Source: Plesiomonas shigelloides (GTDB lineage Bacteria > Pseudomonadota > Gammaproteobacteria > Enterobacterales > CAMTGL01). From it: a stretch of DNA of 64,000 nt. The translations under genes and the position numbers were made by a program. The notes beneath the pieces were generated by a model. That model had not been told where the DNA came from, ran no database searches, and saw only the letters and a program-made list of their open reading frames with translations. The stretch lies in the NCBI RefSeq assembly GCF_900087055.1, contig NZ_LT575468.1, positions 1,488,001 through 1,552,000 on the forward strand, written 5' to 3'. Below, in pieces: positions 37,831 to 47,820 of this stretch; position 1 is the stretch's first letter; each line of letters opens with the position of its first letter.

Positions 37831-39624
37831 ATGCAACAGTCAACTCACTCTTCAATTGCTGCCAATAGCTCCAACCAAACTCAGCCAGAAGGCGTGGTGT
37901 GGTGGAAAAAAGCCACCGCTTACCAAATCTATCCGCGCAGTTTTTATGACTCCAATAACGACGGAATAGGGGATATCCCCGGCATTATTGCTAAGCTTGA
38001 TTACCTCGCGGCGCTGGGCGTGGATTTGGTTTGGATCTGCCCGTTTTATCAATCCCCAAATGACGATAACGGTTATGACATCAGTGACTACCAAGCTATC
38101 CATCCAGATTTTGGGACGCTCGAGGATGTTGATGCCCTGATTTCCGCGGCGCACCAGCGTGGGATCCGCATTATTTTGGACTTGGTCATCAATCACACCA
38201 GTGATGAGCATCCATGGTTTATCGAATCACGGCAAAGCCGCACGAGCCCGAAGCGTGATTGGTATATCTGGCGTGATGGCACTGAGCCGAGTCGCGAGAA
38301 GCCAACGTCTGAGCCAAATAACTGGGAAAGCATCTTCCACGGTAGCGCTTGGGAATACGATGAACAGACTGCGCAATACTATTTGCACCTGTTCTCGAAA
38401 AAACAGCCGGATCTGAATTGGCAAAATCCTGAGGTGAAACAGGCGCTATTTCGGATGATCCACTGGTGGGTAGCACGTGGCATTGATGGTTTTCGAGTCG
38501 ATGCCATCAGTCATATCCAAAAAGAGCCGGGCTTGCCGTCATTACCTAATCCAAACGGCGAGCGTTATGTCTCTTCTTTTCCTTACCACATGAATGTTGC
38601 GGGCATTGAAGCGCCGCTGGCGGAGCTGCGCGAGCAGGCGTTTGCCCCGTTCGATATTGTCACGGTCGGTGAAGCCAATGGCGTGGCCGCCGAAGAGGCG
38701 TTGAGCTGGGTTGCGGAGGAAACCGCTGAGCAATCGGCAGGCGTCTTCAACATGATTTTCCAGTTTGAACACATGAAGTTGTGGGCGGAAGAAGAGTCAC
38801 GGGAAACGTTTGATTTGGTGAACTTCAAGCGCATTTTGTCACGCTGGCAAAATGCCTTGGAAGGGAAGGGCTGGAACGCTTTGTATCTGGAAAATCACGA
38901 TCAAGCGCGCAGCATCAATACCTTTGCGGATGCCGATAACTGGTACGCCAGTGCCACAGCGTTAGCGACCTGCTATTTCTTGATGAAAGGCACGCCGTTT
39001 ATCTATCAAGGCCAAGAGATTGGCATGGTGAATCATCGTTTTGCATCGCTGGATGATTTTCAGGATGTCTCGGCTCGTAATCTGATTACTAAGCTCAGAC
39101 AAAAAGGCAAAACCGATGCACAAATCTTGGCGTTGTTGAACCAAGTCTCGCGCGATCATAGCCGTTTGCCGATGCAGTGGAATGACCATGCCTTTGCCGG
39201 TTTTTCCGCTGTACAACCGTGGATCACCGTAAACCCTAATTATCGGCAGATTAATGTGGCGCAGCAGCAAGCTGACCCCAATTCAGTATGGCATTTCTAT
39301 CGCCGCCTGATTGCGCTGCGCAAAGCCAACCCAAGCTTAATCACGGGCCGCTACCAGCTGTTATTAGAAGACGACCCGCAAATCTATGCCTACCAGCGTG
39401 TTGCCGATGACGCCATTTGCACCATCATCACCAATTTAAGTGCCCATGATGCGCAGGTGGATTTGGATATCGCGGCGCTGGGCGAGTGTGTGCTGCATAA
39501 CCAGCAAGCCGGTGATGGCGGTGCAGCTCTCACTGCAAGCGAATGTGTATCACCGTTTTTGGCAGCATCGTTTTTAGCAGCACCGTATTCGGCTTACGTA
39601 TTCATCCAAAAAAATACGCAATAA
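37831..39624 (+). CDS. GH13 alpha-glucosidase
   Basis: A 597-residue glycoside hydrolase of family 13. Region I is DLVINHTSDEHPWF, region II GIDGFRVDAISH with the nucleophile Asp, region III TVGEANG with the acid/base Glu, and region IV LENHDQARS. The opening WWKKATAYQIYPRSFYDSNNDGIGDI is common to oligo-1,6-glucosidases, alpha-glucosidases and trehalose-6-phosphate hydrolases. There is no signal peptide, so it acts inside the cell. With the PTS gene next to it, the natural substrate is probably a phosphorylated alpha-glucoside, which would make it a functional partner of the EIICB; this is inference. Confidence 0.9.
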   Translation: MQQSTHSSIAANSSNQTQPEGVVWWKKATAYQIYPRSFYDSNNDGIGDIPGIIAKLDYLAALGVDLVWICPFYQSPNDDNGYDISDYQAIHPDFGTLEDVDALISAAHQRGIRIILDLVINHTSDEHPWFIESRQSRTSPKRDWYIWRDGTEPSREKPTSEPNNWESIFHGSAWEYDEQTAQYYLHLFSKKQPDLNWQNPEVKQALFRMIHWWVARGIDGFRVDAISHIQKEPGLPSLPNPNGERYVSSFPYHMNVAGIEAPLAELREQAFAPFDIVTVGEANGVAAEEALSWVAEETAEQSAGVFNMIFQFEHMKLWAEEESRETFDLVNFKRILSRWQNALEGKGWNALYLENHDQARSINTFADADNWYASATALATCYFLMKGTPFIYQGQEIGMVNHRFASLDDFQDVSARNLITKLRQKGKTDAQILALLNQVSRDHSRLPMQWNDHAFAGFSAVQPWITVNPNYRQINVAQQQADPNSVWHFYRRLIALRKANPSLITGRYQLLLEDDPQIYAYQRVADDAICTIITNLSAHDAQVDLDIAALGECVLHNQQAGDGGAALTASECVSPFLAASFLAAPYSAYVFIQKNTQ

Positions 39625-39670
39625 CTTTCTACTATGTGTGTAACGCGCATGCTCACTCAAGGAACGGATT

Positions 39671-41293
39671 ATGAGTAAATTGTTGTCGTTTGATTTTTGG
39701 CAGCGATTCGGGAAATCCCTTATCGTGGTCATTGCGGTAATGCCTGCCGCAGGGTTGATGATTTCACTGGGTAAAGTGGTTGGCATGTATGCTGGTGGCA
39801 TAGGTTTTATTGAAACCTTCGGCAGCATCATGGAAAACCTCGGTTGGGGCGTGATCGTTAACCTTAACTTGCTGTTTGCCGTGGCGATTGGTGGTTCATG
39901 GGCCAAGGAGCGCGCAGGAGGCGCATTCGCGGCGATTATTGCCTTTGTGCTGATCAACCGCACGACCGGCGTCATTTTCGGTGTCGATAACGCCATGCTG
40001 GGCGATCCGCAGGCGACCGTGTTGAGTTTGTTTGGCAATCCTCTGCCCGTATCGCAATTTTTCACCAGTATTCTAGGCTCGCCAGCGCTCAATATGGGCG
40101 TGTTTATCGGTATTATCTCCGGCTATTTGGGCGCGACATTATTTAACCGTTATCACGATTTTGCGCGTCTGCCAGAAGCATTGGCATTCTTTAACGGTAA
40201 GCGCTTTGTACCGTTTGTGGTGATTTTCTATTCGGTGCTGATTGCGGTGGCATTAGCGGCGATTTGGCCGCTGATCCAAGGTGCGCTGAACAGCTTCGGT
40301 CAGTGGATTGCAACCTCAAAAGATACCGCGCCGGTGATTGCGCCGTTTGTCTACGGCACCTTGGAGCGTTTGCTGCTGCCATTTGGTTTGCACCACACTC
40401 TGACCATCCCGATGAACTATACCGAGCTCGGTGGTACTTATCAGCTGTTAACCGGTGCCAGTGCGGGCTCGAATGTGTACGGTCAAGATCCTCTATGGCT
40501 GGCATGGGTGAGTGACCTGAATAACCTGAAACTGTCAGATCCTGCAACTTACCAGCGTTTGTTGGAAACCGTACATCCGGCGCGTTTTAAAGTCGGTCAG
40601 GTGATTATTGCGGCGTCTTCGTTGATTGGTATCGGTCTGGCGATGTACCACAGTGTCGATCGTGAGAAACGCAGTCAGTACAAGCCAATGTTCTTGTCTG
40701 CCTGTCTGGCGGTGTTACTGACCGGTGTAACTGAGCCTATCGAATTCATGTTTATGTTTGTCGCGCCGGTGCTGTATGTCGTGCATGCGCTATTAACCGG
40801 TATCGTCTTTGCGCTGGCAGACTTCATGGATTTGCGTGTGCATGCTTTTGGTCTGATTGAGCTGCTGACTCGGGTGCCGATGATGGTGTCGGCGGGTATT
40901 GGTCGTGACTTGATCAACTTTGTGCTGGTTTGCGTGCTGTTCTTTGGCGTCAACTACGGTCTGTTCCGCATCTTAATCACCAAATTTAATCTGCCAACAC
41001 CGGGACGTGCAGGGAATTACATTGATGATAAGAACGATGATATGTCGCAAGACGACAAGCTGGAGATCATCCTGCAGAACTTGGGCGGTCGCAGCAACAT
41101 CAGTGAAATCGATGCTTGCATGACGCGCTTACGGATCACGGTTAAAGACCCAACCTTAGTCAGTGAGTTTACCGCTTGGCAGCCAACGGGCGCCGTCGGG
41201 TTGGTGATCAAAGACCAAGGGGTGCAAGCGATTTATGGCCCGGGCGTGGATGTCATCAAATCCGGCTTGGTACAGAAGTTCGCGGCCGCGTAA
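39671..41293 (+). CDS. PTS EIICB, glucose/alpha-glucoside family
   Basis: A 540-residue sugar phosphotransferase permease. The EIIC part (to about residue 435) has RFGKSLIVVIAVMPAAGLMI, the sugar-site loop LPFGLHHTLTIPMNY and GVTEPIEFMFMF (conserved TEP). The EIIB domain follows after a linker and has its phosphocysteine in EIDACMTRLR. Domain order C-B and the sequence TGVTEPIEF place it with glucose/maltose/alpha-glucoside carriers such as AglA and MalX. It has no EIIA, so it must use a EIIA-Glc (Crr) encoded elsewhere. Confidence 0.92.
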   Translation: MSKLLSFDFWQRFGKSLIVVIAVMPAAGLMISLGKVVGMYAGGIGFIETFGSIMENLGWGVIVNLNLLFAVAIGGSWAKERAGGAFAAIIAFVLINRTTGVIFGVDNAMLGDPQATVLSLFGNPLPVSQFFTSILGSPALNMGVFIGIISGYLGATLFNRYHDFARLPEALAFFNGKRFVPFVVIFYSVLIAVALAAIWPLIQGALNSFGQWIATSKDTAPVIAPFVYGTLERLLLPFGLHHTLTIPMNYTELGGTYQLLTGASAGSNVYGQDPLWLAWVSDLNNLKLSDPATYQRLLETVHPARFKVGQVIIAASSLIGIGLAMYHSVDREKRSQYKPMFLSACLAVLLTGVTEPIEFMFMFVAPVLYVVHALLTGIVFALADFMDLRVHAFGLIELLTRVPMMVSAGIGRDLINFVLVCVLFFGVNYGLFRILITKFNLPTPGRAGNYIDDKNDDMSQDDKLEIILQNLGGRSNISEIDACMTRLRITVKDPTLVSEFTAWQPTGAVGLVIKDQGVQAIYGPGVDVIKSGLVQKFAAA

Positions 41294-41420
41294 GTCCGAA
41301 TGACTGTTATAGATCGATTATCACCGATAAATGCCGTCATCGGCGGCGTTTATCGGACATACCAAGTCAAGAGCTACCCGAGAATGCCGGACATTCACTC
41401 TTCACGTATTGAGCTACAAC

Positions 41421-42281
41421 ATGAAGTTACTGACATTAAACACCCACAGCTGGCAAGAAGATGAGCCGCTGGCTAAGTTAGACATCTTAGCCAAGGCGAT
41501 CATCGAACAAGATTGCGATGTGGTGGCGTTACAAGAAATCAATCAGCACCAAACTAGTGGGTATTTGCAGCGTGATCTGCTGCCGAGCTCAACTGCCGCG
41601 CAAGCGCATGCCTATAATTTGCTGAATCCGCAAATCCGAGTGGGCAATTATGCCTATCTCTTGCAGCAAAAGCTGCGTGAGTACGGTCAGCGCTATCAAC
41701 TGACGTGGGATTTTGTACATCAAAGCTATGCAGTGTACGAAGAAGGGCTGGCCTTTTTAAGCCGACTGCCTATTTTGCAGCATGAAGTGATCGACTTAAA
41801 TGATGATTACGATGAGCAAAATTGGAAGCACCGACGTGCAGTGCGCATACGCGTGCACCATGCCGGACAAGAGATCGATCTATTTAATTGTCACTGTGGC
41901 TGGTGGGATGATGCCGAGTCACCTTTCCAGCAGCATATCGATCGGATTGCGAGCAAAGTGACACCGCGCTTGAGCTTCTTTCTTGGCGATTTTAACAATC
42001 CGGCGCACCTTTCTCAGCAAGGCTATGATTATGTGCAGCAGCAAGGGTGGTGGGATTGCTATGAGCTGGCGGAGCAAAAGGATGCGGGCATTACGGTAGT
42101 GAAGAAAATCGATGGCTGGGAAGATAACACCCAGAGCCTGCGCTTGGATTTTATCTTTGCCAATCTACCGGTGAGAGTTAAACGCAGCCAAACCCTGTTC
42201 ACGGGTGATTGTTATCCGGTGATCTCGGATCATTTCGGTGTCTTCACTGAGCTTGATTTAGGTACGCCGGAGTCAAATTAA
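41421..42281 (+). CDS. Endonuclease/exonuclease/phosphatase (EEP) family hydrolase
   Basis: A 286-residue protein of the EEP superfamily: MKLLTLNTHSW, VVALQEINQH (metal Glu), SRLPIL, FFLGDFNNP (catalytic Asp/Asn) and SDHFGVF (catalytic His) are in the right order. Family members cut DNA, RNA or small phosphoesters. No signal peptide is visible. Such genes often accompany alpha-glucoside PTS operons, and a sugar-phosphate or lipid-phosphate substrate is as likely as nucleic acid. I start at 41421; an upstream extension to 41331 lacks family sequence. Confidence 0.82.
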   Translation: MKLLTLNTHSWQEDEPLAKLDILAKAIIEQDCDVVALQEINQHQTSGYLQRDLLPSSTAAQAHAYNLLNPQIRVGNYAYLLQQKLREYGQRYQLTWDFVHQSYAVYEEGLAFLSRLPILQHEVIDLNDDYDEQNWKHRRAVRIRVHHAGQEIDLFNCHCGWWDDAESPFQQHIDRIASKVTPRLSFFLGDFNNPAHLSQQGYDYVQQQGWWDCYELAEQKDAGITVVKKIDGWEDNTQSLRLDFIFANLPVRVKRSQTLFTGDCYPVISDHFGVFTELDLGTPESN

Positions 42282-42719
42282 GTTTCAAGGTTATCTCACT
42301 ACTGGCGGCGTGCTTTTGGGGTTGCCGGTGGTGAGTGCTCAGCTGTATTAGCTCAATCTTTGTGCGTGAGCCGCCCGCTTATCTTTTTCGTTTTTTCCTT
42401 CTTCCTCGTTCCTTCTCTTGCTTTCTTCCTCGCTGCATTTCGAAATGGCCTGACAGTAGTGCTTCTTTCCATATCGATTGCGCGTAATTTCTACTCAATC
42501 ACACGCCAGCAATCTGCGCGACAAAACCGCTCAACAAAACAGGTCGACAAAACAGGTCGACAAAATAGAAAGTGCTCTTTTTTTATAGTGAAAAATTTTA
42601 TAATTAAAACTGCAGCCAGTATCGAAGTAATAATGGCATTTTTTCTATATGCTGCTCGGTTCAAAAGCATTTTTACAGACCAGTGTCAGGCGCACGGGTG
42701 ATTCACGGGGTACATTTTC
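42282..42719. other. Gene-poor interval before ccmA
   Basis: I see no gene here that I can support; a forward frame at 42360-42701 is made of low-complexity codons without a ribosome site. A short tandem repeat lies at 42518-42569. The ccm promoter should be in the last 150 bases. Confidence 0.4.
42518..42569. repeat. Four tandem 13-bp units upstream of ccmA
   Basis: Units GCGACAAAACCGC, TCAACAAAACAGG, TCGACAAAACAGG and TCGACAAAATAGA follow one another without gaps. Confidence 0.65.
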
Positions 42720-43337
42720 ATGCTGACAACCTCCAGTCTGACATGCCAACGTGGCGAGCGAGTCTTACTGCATGATTTGCAGTTCTCCGCCAGTGCGGGA
42801 GAAATGGTACAAATTGAGGGGCCAAACGGTGCCGGCAAAACCACGTTGCTGCGTATTTTGGCCGGTTTAGCGCTACCCGATACCGGTGAAGTGCTATGGC
42901 AGGGCGAGCCGATTCGCCACCAGCGCGAACGTTATCAAGAAAGCTTGCTGTATTTGGGACACCATCCGGGGTTGAAACGGGTGCTGACCGCCTATGAAAA
43001 TCTGGCGTTCTATCAGCAAGTGTCAGGTGGGCAGTGTGACGACAACGCGTTGTGGGATGCGCTGGCGCACGTGGATCTCGAAGGTTTTGAAGATGTGCCG
43101 GTGGCCCAGCTTTCCGCAGGTCAGCAACGCCGCGTAGCTCTGGCGCGATTGTGGCTTAGCCAACATCCACTTTGGATCCTTGATGAACCGCTGACCGCCA
43201 TTGATAAATCCGGTGTTGCCAAATTGCTGGGATTATTTGAACGGCATATTTCCAGTGGTGGGATTATTATCCTTACTACGCATCAGGACTTAAATTACCC
43301 CAATATGCGCCATTTTCGGCTCGGCAATATGGAATAA
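42720..43337 (+). CDS. ccmA: Haem exporter ATP-binding protein CcmA
   Basis: ATPase of the CcmABCD complex, which releases haem-loaded CcmE for cytochrome c maturation. The 205-residue protein has Walker [10 protein letters not shown] (residues 34-42), signature LSAGQQRR and Walker B LWILDEP. It is the first gene of a nine-gene cytochrome c maturation operon; ccmB starts six bases after its stop. In this window the obvious client is the pentaheme cytochrome TorC. Confidence 0.95.
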   Translation: MLTTSSLTCQRGERVLLHDLQFSASAGEMVQIEGPNGAGKTTLLRILAGLALPDTGEVLWQGEPIRHQRERYQESLLYLGHHPGLKRVLTAYENLAFYQQVSGGQCDDNALWDALAHVDLEGFEDVPVAQLSAGQQRRVALARLWLSQHPLWILDEPLTAIDKSGVAKLLGLFERHISSGGIIILTTHQDLNYPNMRHFRLGNME

Positions 43338-43343
43338 GATGCA

Positions 43344-44003
43344 ATGCTATTGGCAATAATTAAACGTGAGCTGAAAATTGCGTTTCGAAATTCAACGGAA
43401 ATTGTTAATCCGCTGCTGTTTTTTGTGATTGTGATTACCTTGTTTCCATTGAGTATTGGCCCTGAACCCAAATTATTGGAGCGGATTGCGCCTGGTATTA
43501 TCTGGGTTGCCGCGCTCTTATCTTCTTTACTCTCTTTAGAGCGCTTATTTAAGGATGATTATCTAGATGGTTCGTTAGAGCAGTTGATGCTACTGCCTGT
43601 GCCGTTACCTTTGATTGTCTGTGCTAAAGTCATCTCTCATTGGCTGTTGACCGGCCTGCCGCTATTGATTTTATCACCGCTTATTGCAGTATTACTGTCG
43701 CTCAAACCTGAGGTCTGGTTGACCATGGCCACCACGTTGCTGCTGGGGACGCCAACCTTGAGTTTTATTGGCGCCATTGGCGCGGCATTAACCGTGGGGT
43801 TACGCAAGGGCGGGGTACTGCTGAGTTTGCTGATTTTGCCGCTGTTTATCCCCGTGTTGATTTTTGCCACCGCTACGCTGGATGCGTCAATTATGGGCAT
43901 GCCACTGAGCGGCTATTTGGCCATTTTAGGCGCCATGCTCATGGGCAGCATCACCTTATCGCCGTTTGCCGCTGCCGCCGCGCTGCGCATTAGTGTGCAA
44001 TAA
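43344..44003 (+). CDS. ccmB: Haem exporter membrane protein CcmB
   Basis: A 219-residue membrane protein with six spans, partner of CcmA and CcmC. RELKIAFRNSTEIVNPLLFFVIV at the N-terminus and the SLERLFKDDYLDGSLEQLML cytoplasmic loop match the family. Length is normal. A 337-base interval separates it from the start chosen for ccmC, unusually long for this operon. Confidence 0.95.
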   Translation: MLLAIIKRELKIAFRNSTEIVNPLLFFVIVITLFPLSIGPEPKLLERIAPGIIWVAALLSSLLSLERLFKDDYLDGSLEQLMLLPVPLPLIVCAKVISHWLLTGLPLLILSPLIAVLLSLKPEVWLTMATTLLLGTPTLSFIGAIGAALTVGLRKGGVLLSLLILPLFIPVLIFATATLDASIMGMPLSGYLAILGAMLMGSITLSPFAAAAALRISVQ

Positions 44004-44340
44004 ACGTGGTCTACCCGAGATTCTGGGCAAAATAACTCAAAAGGGTAATGGGTTGGATAAGTACCCGCGCGGAAAATAGGGCTTTAAACAATCACTGTGA
44101 ACTATCTAGTGAAATACAGAGAAAAGAATAGCCGAAATTGCTAGAACAGAGACAATTAGCAAACGCCAAACAATACCGTAACGTGGTGTAACTTTTATGA
44201 TGCAATTACAATACGGCCACGACGTAAGTACAGCACAGCTCTGTTGAACCGCTATTTATTGAGCACTCCTGTCGAATGCGTTGATGGTGAGTGCTGATAA
44301 TAAGAAAACAGTTTCACAAGACAATAAGAGAGATCCAATT

Positions 44341-45114
44341 ATGTGGAAATGGCTACATCAGTACGCAGCACCGGAGCGGCTGTATCAGCTTTGCGGCCGG
44401 TTGCTCCCGTTCAGCGGAGTTCTGGCGGTGGTACTGCTGGTGACCGGTCTGGTGTGGGGATTTGTCTTTGCACCGGCAGACTATCAACAGGGTGATAGCT
44501 ACCGGATCATGTATCTGCATGTTCCCGCCGCCATTTGGTCGATGGGTATTTACGCTTCAATGGCGATTGCCGCGTTTATTGGGCTGGTTTGGCAAATTAA
44601 GATGTCTGATCTGGCCAGCGCCGCGATGGCGCCAGTGGGGGCGGTGTTTACCTTTATTGCTTTGGCAACTGGCTCGGCGTGGGGTAAGCCTATGTGGGGC
44701 GCGTGGTGGGTGTGGGACGCGCGCCTGACCTCAGAGCTGATTTTATTGTTCTTATATCTGGGCGCGATTGCCCTGTATAACGCCTTTGACGATCGCCGTC
44801 TGGCAGGGCGCGCGGCCAGTATTTTAATTCTGGTTGGCGTCGTGAACTTGCCGATCATCCATTTTTCTGTTGAGTGGTGGAATACCCTGCATCAGGGCTC
44901 AACCAACATGCAACAAAGCATCGCACCGAGTATGCGCACGCCACTGCGGCTGAGTATTTTTGGTTTTCTGTTCTTCTTCATTACCTTGACGATGATGCGT
45001 CTGCGTAACTTGATTCTGGCTCAGGAGCGTCATCGCCCGTGGGTGAAGAATCTGGCTTTACGCGGCGCGGCAACACCATCGTCTGCGGTGTCCGGTAAGG
45101 GAAATAAAGCATGA
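44341..45114 (+). CDS. ccmC: Haem handling protein CcmC
   Basis: CcmC loads haem onto CcmE at the outer face of the membrane. The 257-residue protein has six spans, the tryptophan-rich motif WGKPMWGAWWVWDARLTSEL, and the two haem-ligand histidines in LHVPAAIWSMG and SVEWWNTLHQGST segments. I start at 44341 (MWKWLHQYAAPERLYQL) because AAGAGAGA lies nine bases upstream and E. coli CcmC starts at the same place; an in-frame extension reaches 44281. It overlaps ccmD by four bases. Confidence 0.96.
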   Translation: MWKWLHQYAAPERLYQLCGRLLPFSGVLAVVLLVTGLVWGFVFAPADYQQGDSYRIMYLHVPAAIWSMGIYASMAIAAFIGLVWQIKMSDLASAAMAPVGAVFTFIALATGSAWGKPMWGAWWVWDARLTSELILLFLYLGAIALYNAFDDRRLAGRAASILILVGVVNLPIIHFSVEWWNTLHQGSTNMQQSIAPSMRTPLRLSIFGFLFFFITLTMMRLRNLILAQERHRPWVKNLALRGAATPSSAVSGKGNKA

Positions 45115-45353
45115 CGGCATTTTTTGATTCATGGGATGCCTTTCTGGCCATGGGCGGTTACGCCTTTTATGTCTGGTTGGCCGTAGGTATCACCTTCATT
45201 TCCTTGCTGGGAATTTGTGTCCATACCCGTTGGACTCACTCTCAGTTGTTGGCCGAAATCCGGCGTCAGGAAGCGCGGGCACAGCGCGTGCAGAAAATAA
45301 AACAACAAAAAGCCTCAGACCATGTTGTGAGTCATAAGGAGAGTCAAGAATGA
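45111..45353 (+). CDS. ccmD: Haem exporter accessory protein CcmD
   Basis: A small one-span protein of 80 residues that helps release holo-CcmE from Ccm[23 protein letters not shown] is the membrane part, followed by a basic cytoplasmic tail [17 protein letters not shown]. It overlaps ccmC and ccmE by four bases each (ATGA), showing translational coupling. Confidence 0.93.
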   Translation: MTAFFDSWDAFLAMGGYAFYVWLAVGITFISLLGICVHTRWTHSQLLAEIRRQEARAQRVQKIKQQKASDHVVSHKESQE

Positions 45354-45856
45354 CAATGAGTTCCCGCCGGAAAAACAGACTGTATCTGGTTGTGCTGGTG
45401 CTGCTGGGTGTGATCACCACGATTGCGCTGATCCTGTATGCACTGCGCTCGAACATTGACCTGTTTTATACCCCCGGTGAGATCCTAAACGGCAAAGGCG
45501 CACAACATGAAAAGCCGGAAGTCGGCCAACGTCTGCGTATTGGCGGCATGGTACTGCCGGGCTCAGTGCAACGTGCGCCAGATAGCCTGCAAGTGACTTT
45601 CAAACTGTATGATGCCAAAGGCGTGGTTGAAGTGACCTATGATGGCGTATTGCCCGATCTGTTCCGTGAAGGGCAGGGCATTGTGGCGCAAGGCGTGTTG
45701 ATGCCGGGTCAGGTGATTCAGGCTAACGAAGTGCTGGCCAAGCATGATGAGAATTACACGCCGCCAGAAATTCAGCAGGCGATGGAAACCAACCATCACA
45801 CTCCAGCGAAGCCGACGCCAAGCATGCCAGCGCCAGCCAATGGGAATGCATCATGA
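45350..45856 (+). CDS. ccmE: Cytochrome c-type biogenesis haem chaperone CcmE
   Basis: Periplasmic membrane-anchored protein that binds haem covalently and carries it to CcmF/H. The 168-residue protein has an N-terminal span, [10 protein letters not shown], and the haem-binding histidine in [13 protein letters not shown]. The C-terminal tail is disordered and proline-rich. The start may be 45350 or the Met at 45356. Confidence 0.96.
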   Translation: MTMSSRRKNRLYLVVLVLLGVITTIALILYALRSNIDLFYTPGEILNGKGAQHEKPEVGQRLRIGGMVLPGSVQRAPDSLQVTFKLYDAKGVVEVTYDGVLPDLFREGQGIVAQGVLMPGQVIQANEVLAKHDENYTPPEIQQAMETNHHTPAKPTPSMPAPANGNAS

Positions 45857-47820
45857 TCCCTGAAATTGGTAACTTTTTACTGGCGCTGGCGCTCGCATTG
45901 GCGCTGCTATTGAGCATTTATCCGTGCTGGGGCGCGGTGCGCAATGACAGCCGGATGATGGCCACGGCGCGTCCGCTGACCGTCGGTATGTTTTTAGCTA
46001 TCACACTTTCGTTTGGCTGTCTGGTTTACGCATTTGTGATGAATGATTTCACCGTGGCGTATGTAGCAACCAACTCCAACTCGCAATTGCCGGTCTATTT
46101 CCGTATTGCGGCAACCTGGGGCGCTCACGAAGGCTCATTGCTGTTGTGGGTTATGTTGCTGAGCTGGTGGACGCTGGCGGTGGCTTTTTTCAGCCGTCGG
46201 ATGCCACAAGACTCGGTGGCGCGCGTGTTGTCGGTGATGGGGATGATTAATATCGGCTTTTTGCTGTTTATTATCCTCACGTCTAACCCGTTTACGCGCA
46301 CGTTGCCAGATTTCCCGATTAATGGTCGCGATCTGAACCCATTGCTGCAGGATGTTGGGCTGATTTTCCACCCACCGCTGCTGTACATGGGTTATGTCGG
46401 CTTCTCGGTGGCGTTTGCGCTGGCCATTGCGTCACTGATGGCGGGGCGTTTGGACTCGGTATGGGCGCGCTGGTCACGTCCTTGGACATTAGCTGCGTGG
46501 GTCTTTTTGACTCTTGGCATCGTGCTGGGTTCTTTCTGGGCCTATTACGAACTGGGCTGGGGCGGCTGGTGGTTCTGGGATCCGGTCGAAAACGCCTCCT
46601 TGATGCCATGGTTAACCGGTACCGCGCTGATGCACTCACTAGCGGTATCAGAAAAACGCGGCACCTTTAAAGCGTGGACGGTGCTGCTGGCAATCACCTC
46701 GTTCTCGTTGTGTCTGCTGGGGACTTTCTTAGTGCGTTCTGGCGTGCTGGTTTCGGTGCATGCGTTTGCTTCCGATCCATCGCGCGGTATGTTCATTCTG
46801 GCCTATCTGGTGGTGGTGATTGGTGGCTCGTTGCTGCTGTATGCACTGCGCGGTGGCCAAGTGCGTACTCCGGGGCGACACGAGTTTTTCTCACGCGAAA
46901 CCTTCTTACTGCTGAATAACCTGTTGCTGGTCGCAGCCACCTTGGTGGTGCTGCTCGGCACCTTGCTGCCATTGGTGCACAAGATGCTCGGCTTGGGCAG
47001 TATTTCGGTCGGTGAGCCCTTCTTTGATGCCATGTTCACCTATCTGATGGTGCCATTCTCGCTGCTGTTGGGTATTGCGCCGCTGGTGCGTTGGCGTCGT
47101 GATGAGCTGCGTCGTATTCGCATGCCGATGCTGCTGGGTTTGGTCGGTTCAGTGGCGCTGGCGGTATTGCTGCCGTGGTTACTGCACGATCGCATCGCCG
47201 CGATGACCGTAGTGGGTCTGCTGATGGCGTTGTGGGTGATTATCCTGACGCTGGCCGAAGTGTATGAGCGTGCCACGCACCGTTTTGGTTTGCTGCGTGG
47301 ACTGACTAAATTGCCGCGTAGCCACTGGGGCATGGTGTTGGCGCATCTGGGCGTAGCGGTAGCGGTGATCGGTATTGCCTTTAGCCAGAATTACAGCATC
47401 GAGCGTGATGTGCGCATGCGTGCGGGCGATACGCTAGAAATTCGCGATTATCTGTTCACCTTCCGTGATGTGCATGAAATCAAAGGGCCAAACTATACCG
47501 GCGGTATGGCGGTGATTGACGTGACCCGCGATGGCAAACCGGAAGCGACCTTGAACGCTGAAAAACGCTTCTATACCCATGCGCGTAGCATGATGACCGA
47601 AGCGGCTATCGATGGTGGGTTGACCCGTGACCTGTACGCCGCACTGGGTGAACAACTGGACGATAACTCATGGGCGGTGCGCATTTATTACAAACCGTTT
47701 GTCCGCTGGATCTGGTGGGGTGGTTTGCTGATGGCTATCGGTGGTGCGCTCTGTATGTTTGACCGCCGTTATCGCAGCGTGGTGTATGCAACAACTCAGC
47801 CGGAGACTACACAAAAATGA
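45853..47820 (+). CDS. ccmF: Haem lyase subunit CcmF
   Basis: Large core subunit of the cytochrome c haem ligation complex, 655 residues, with about fifteen spans. The WWD haem-binding motif is [20 protein letters not shown] (near residue 236-255); the [12 protein letters not shown] motif lies earlier, near 94. Haem-ligand histidines lie in conserved periplasmic loops. Length equals the E. coli protein within ten residues. Overlaps both neighbours by four bases. Confidence 0.97.
   Translation: MIPEIGNFLLALALALALLLSIYPCWGAVRNDSRMMATARPLTVGMFLAITLSFGCLVYAFVMNDFTVAYVATNSNSQLPVYFRIAATWGAHEGSLLLWVMLLSWWTLAVAFFSRRMPQDSVARVLSVMGMINIGFLLFIILTSNPFTRTLPDFPINGRDLNPLLQDVGLIFHPPLLYMGYVGFSVAFALAIASLMAGRLDSVWARWSRPWTLAAWVFLTLGIVLGSFWAYYELGWGGWWFWDPVENASLMPWLTGTALMHSLAVSEKRGTFKAWTVLLAITSFSLCLLGTFLVRSGVLVSVHAFASDPSRGMFILAYLVVVIGGSLLLYALRGGQVRTPGRHEFFSRETFLLLNNLLLVAATLVVLLGTLLPLVHKMLGLGSISVGEPFFDAMFTYLMVPFSLLLGIAPLVRWRRDELRRIRMPMLLGLVGSVALAVLLPWLLHDRIAAMTVVGLLMALWVIILTLAEVYERATHRFGLLRGLTKLPRSHWGMVLAHLGVAVAVIGIAFSQNYSIERDVRMRAGDTLEIRDYLFTFRDVHEIKGPNYTGGMAVIDVTRDGKPEATLNAEKRFYTHARSMMTEAAIDGGLTRDLYAALGEQLDDNSWAVRIYYKPFVRWIWWGGLLMAIGGALCMFDRRYRSVVYATTQPETTQK

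Noticed and set aside
37831-39624. Naming the GH13 enzyme treC (trehalose-6-phosphate hydrolase)
   Set aside because: Region II reads GFRVDAISH and the neighbouring EIICB is of the glucose/alpha-glucoside type; evidence for trehalose specifically is insufficient.
42360-42701. Forward open frame of 113 codons before ccmA
   Set aside because: Low-complexity Phe/Ser-rich start, a tandem repeat in the middle and no ribosome site. I judged it non-coding.
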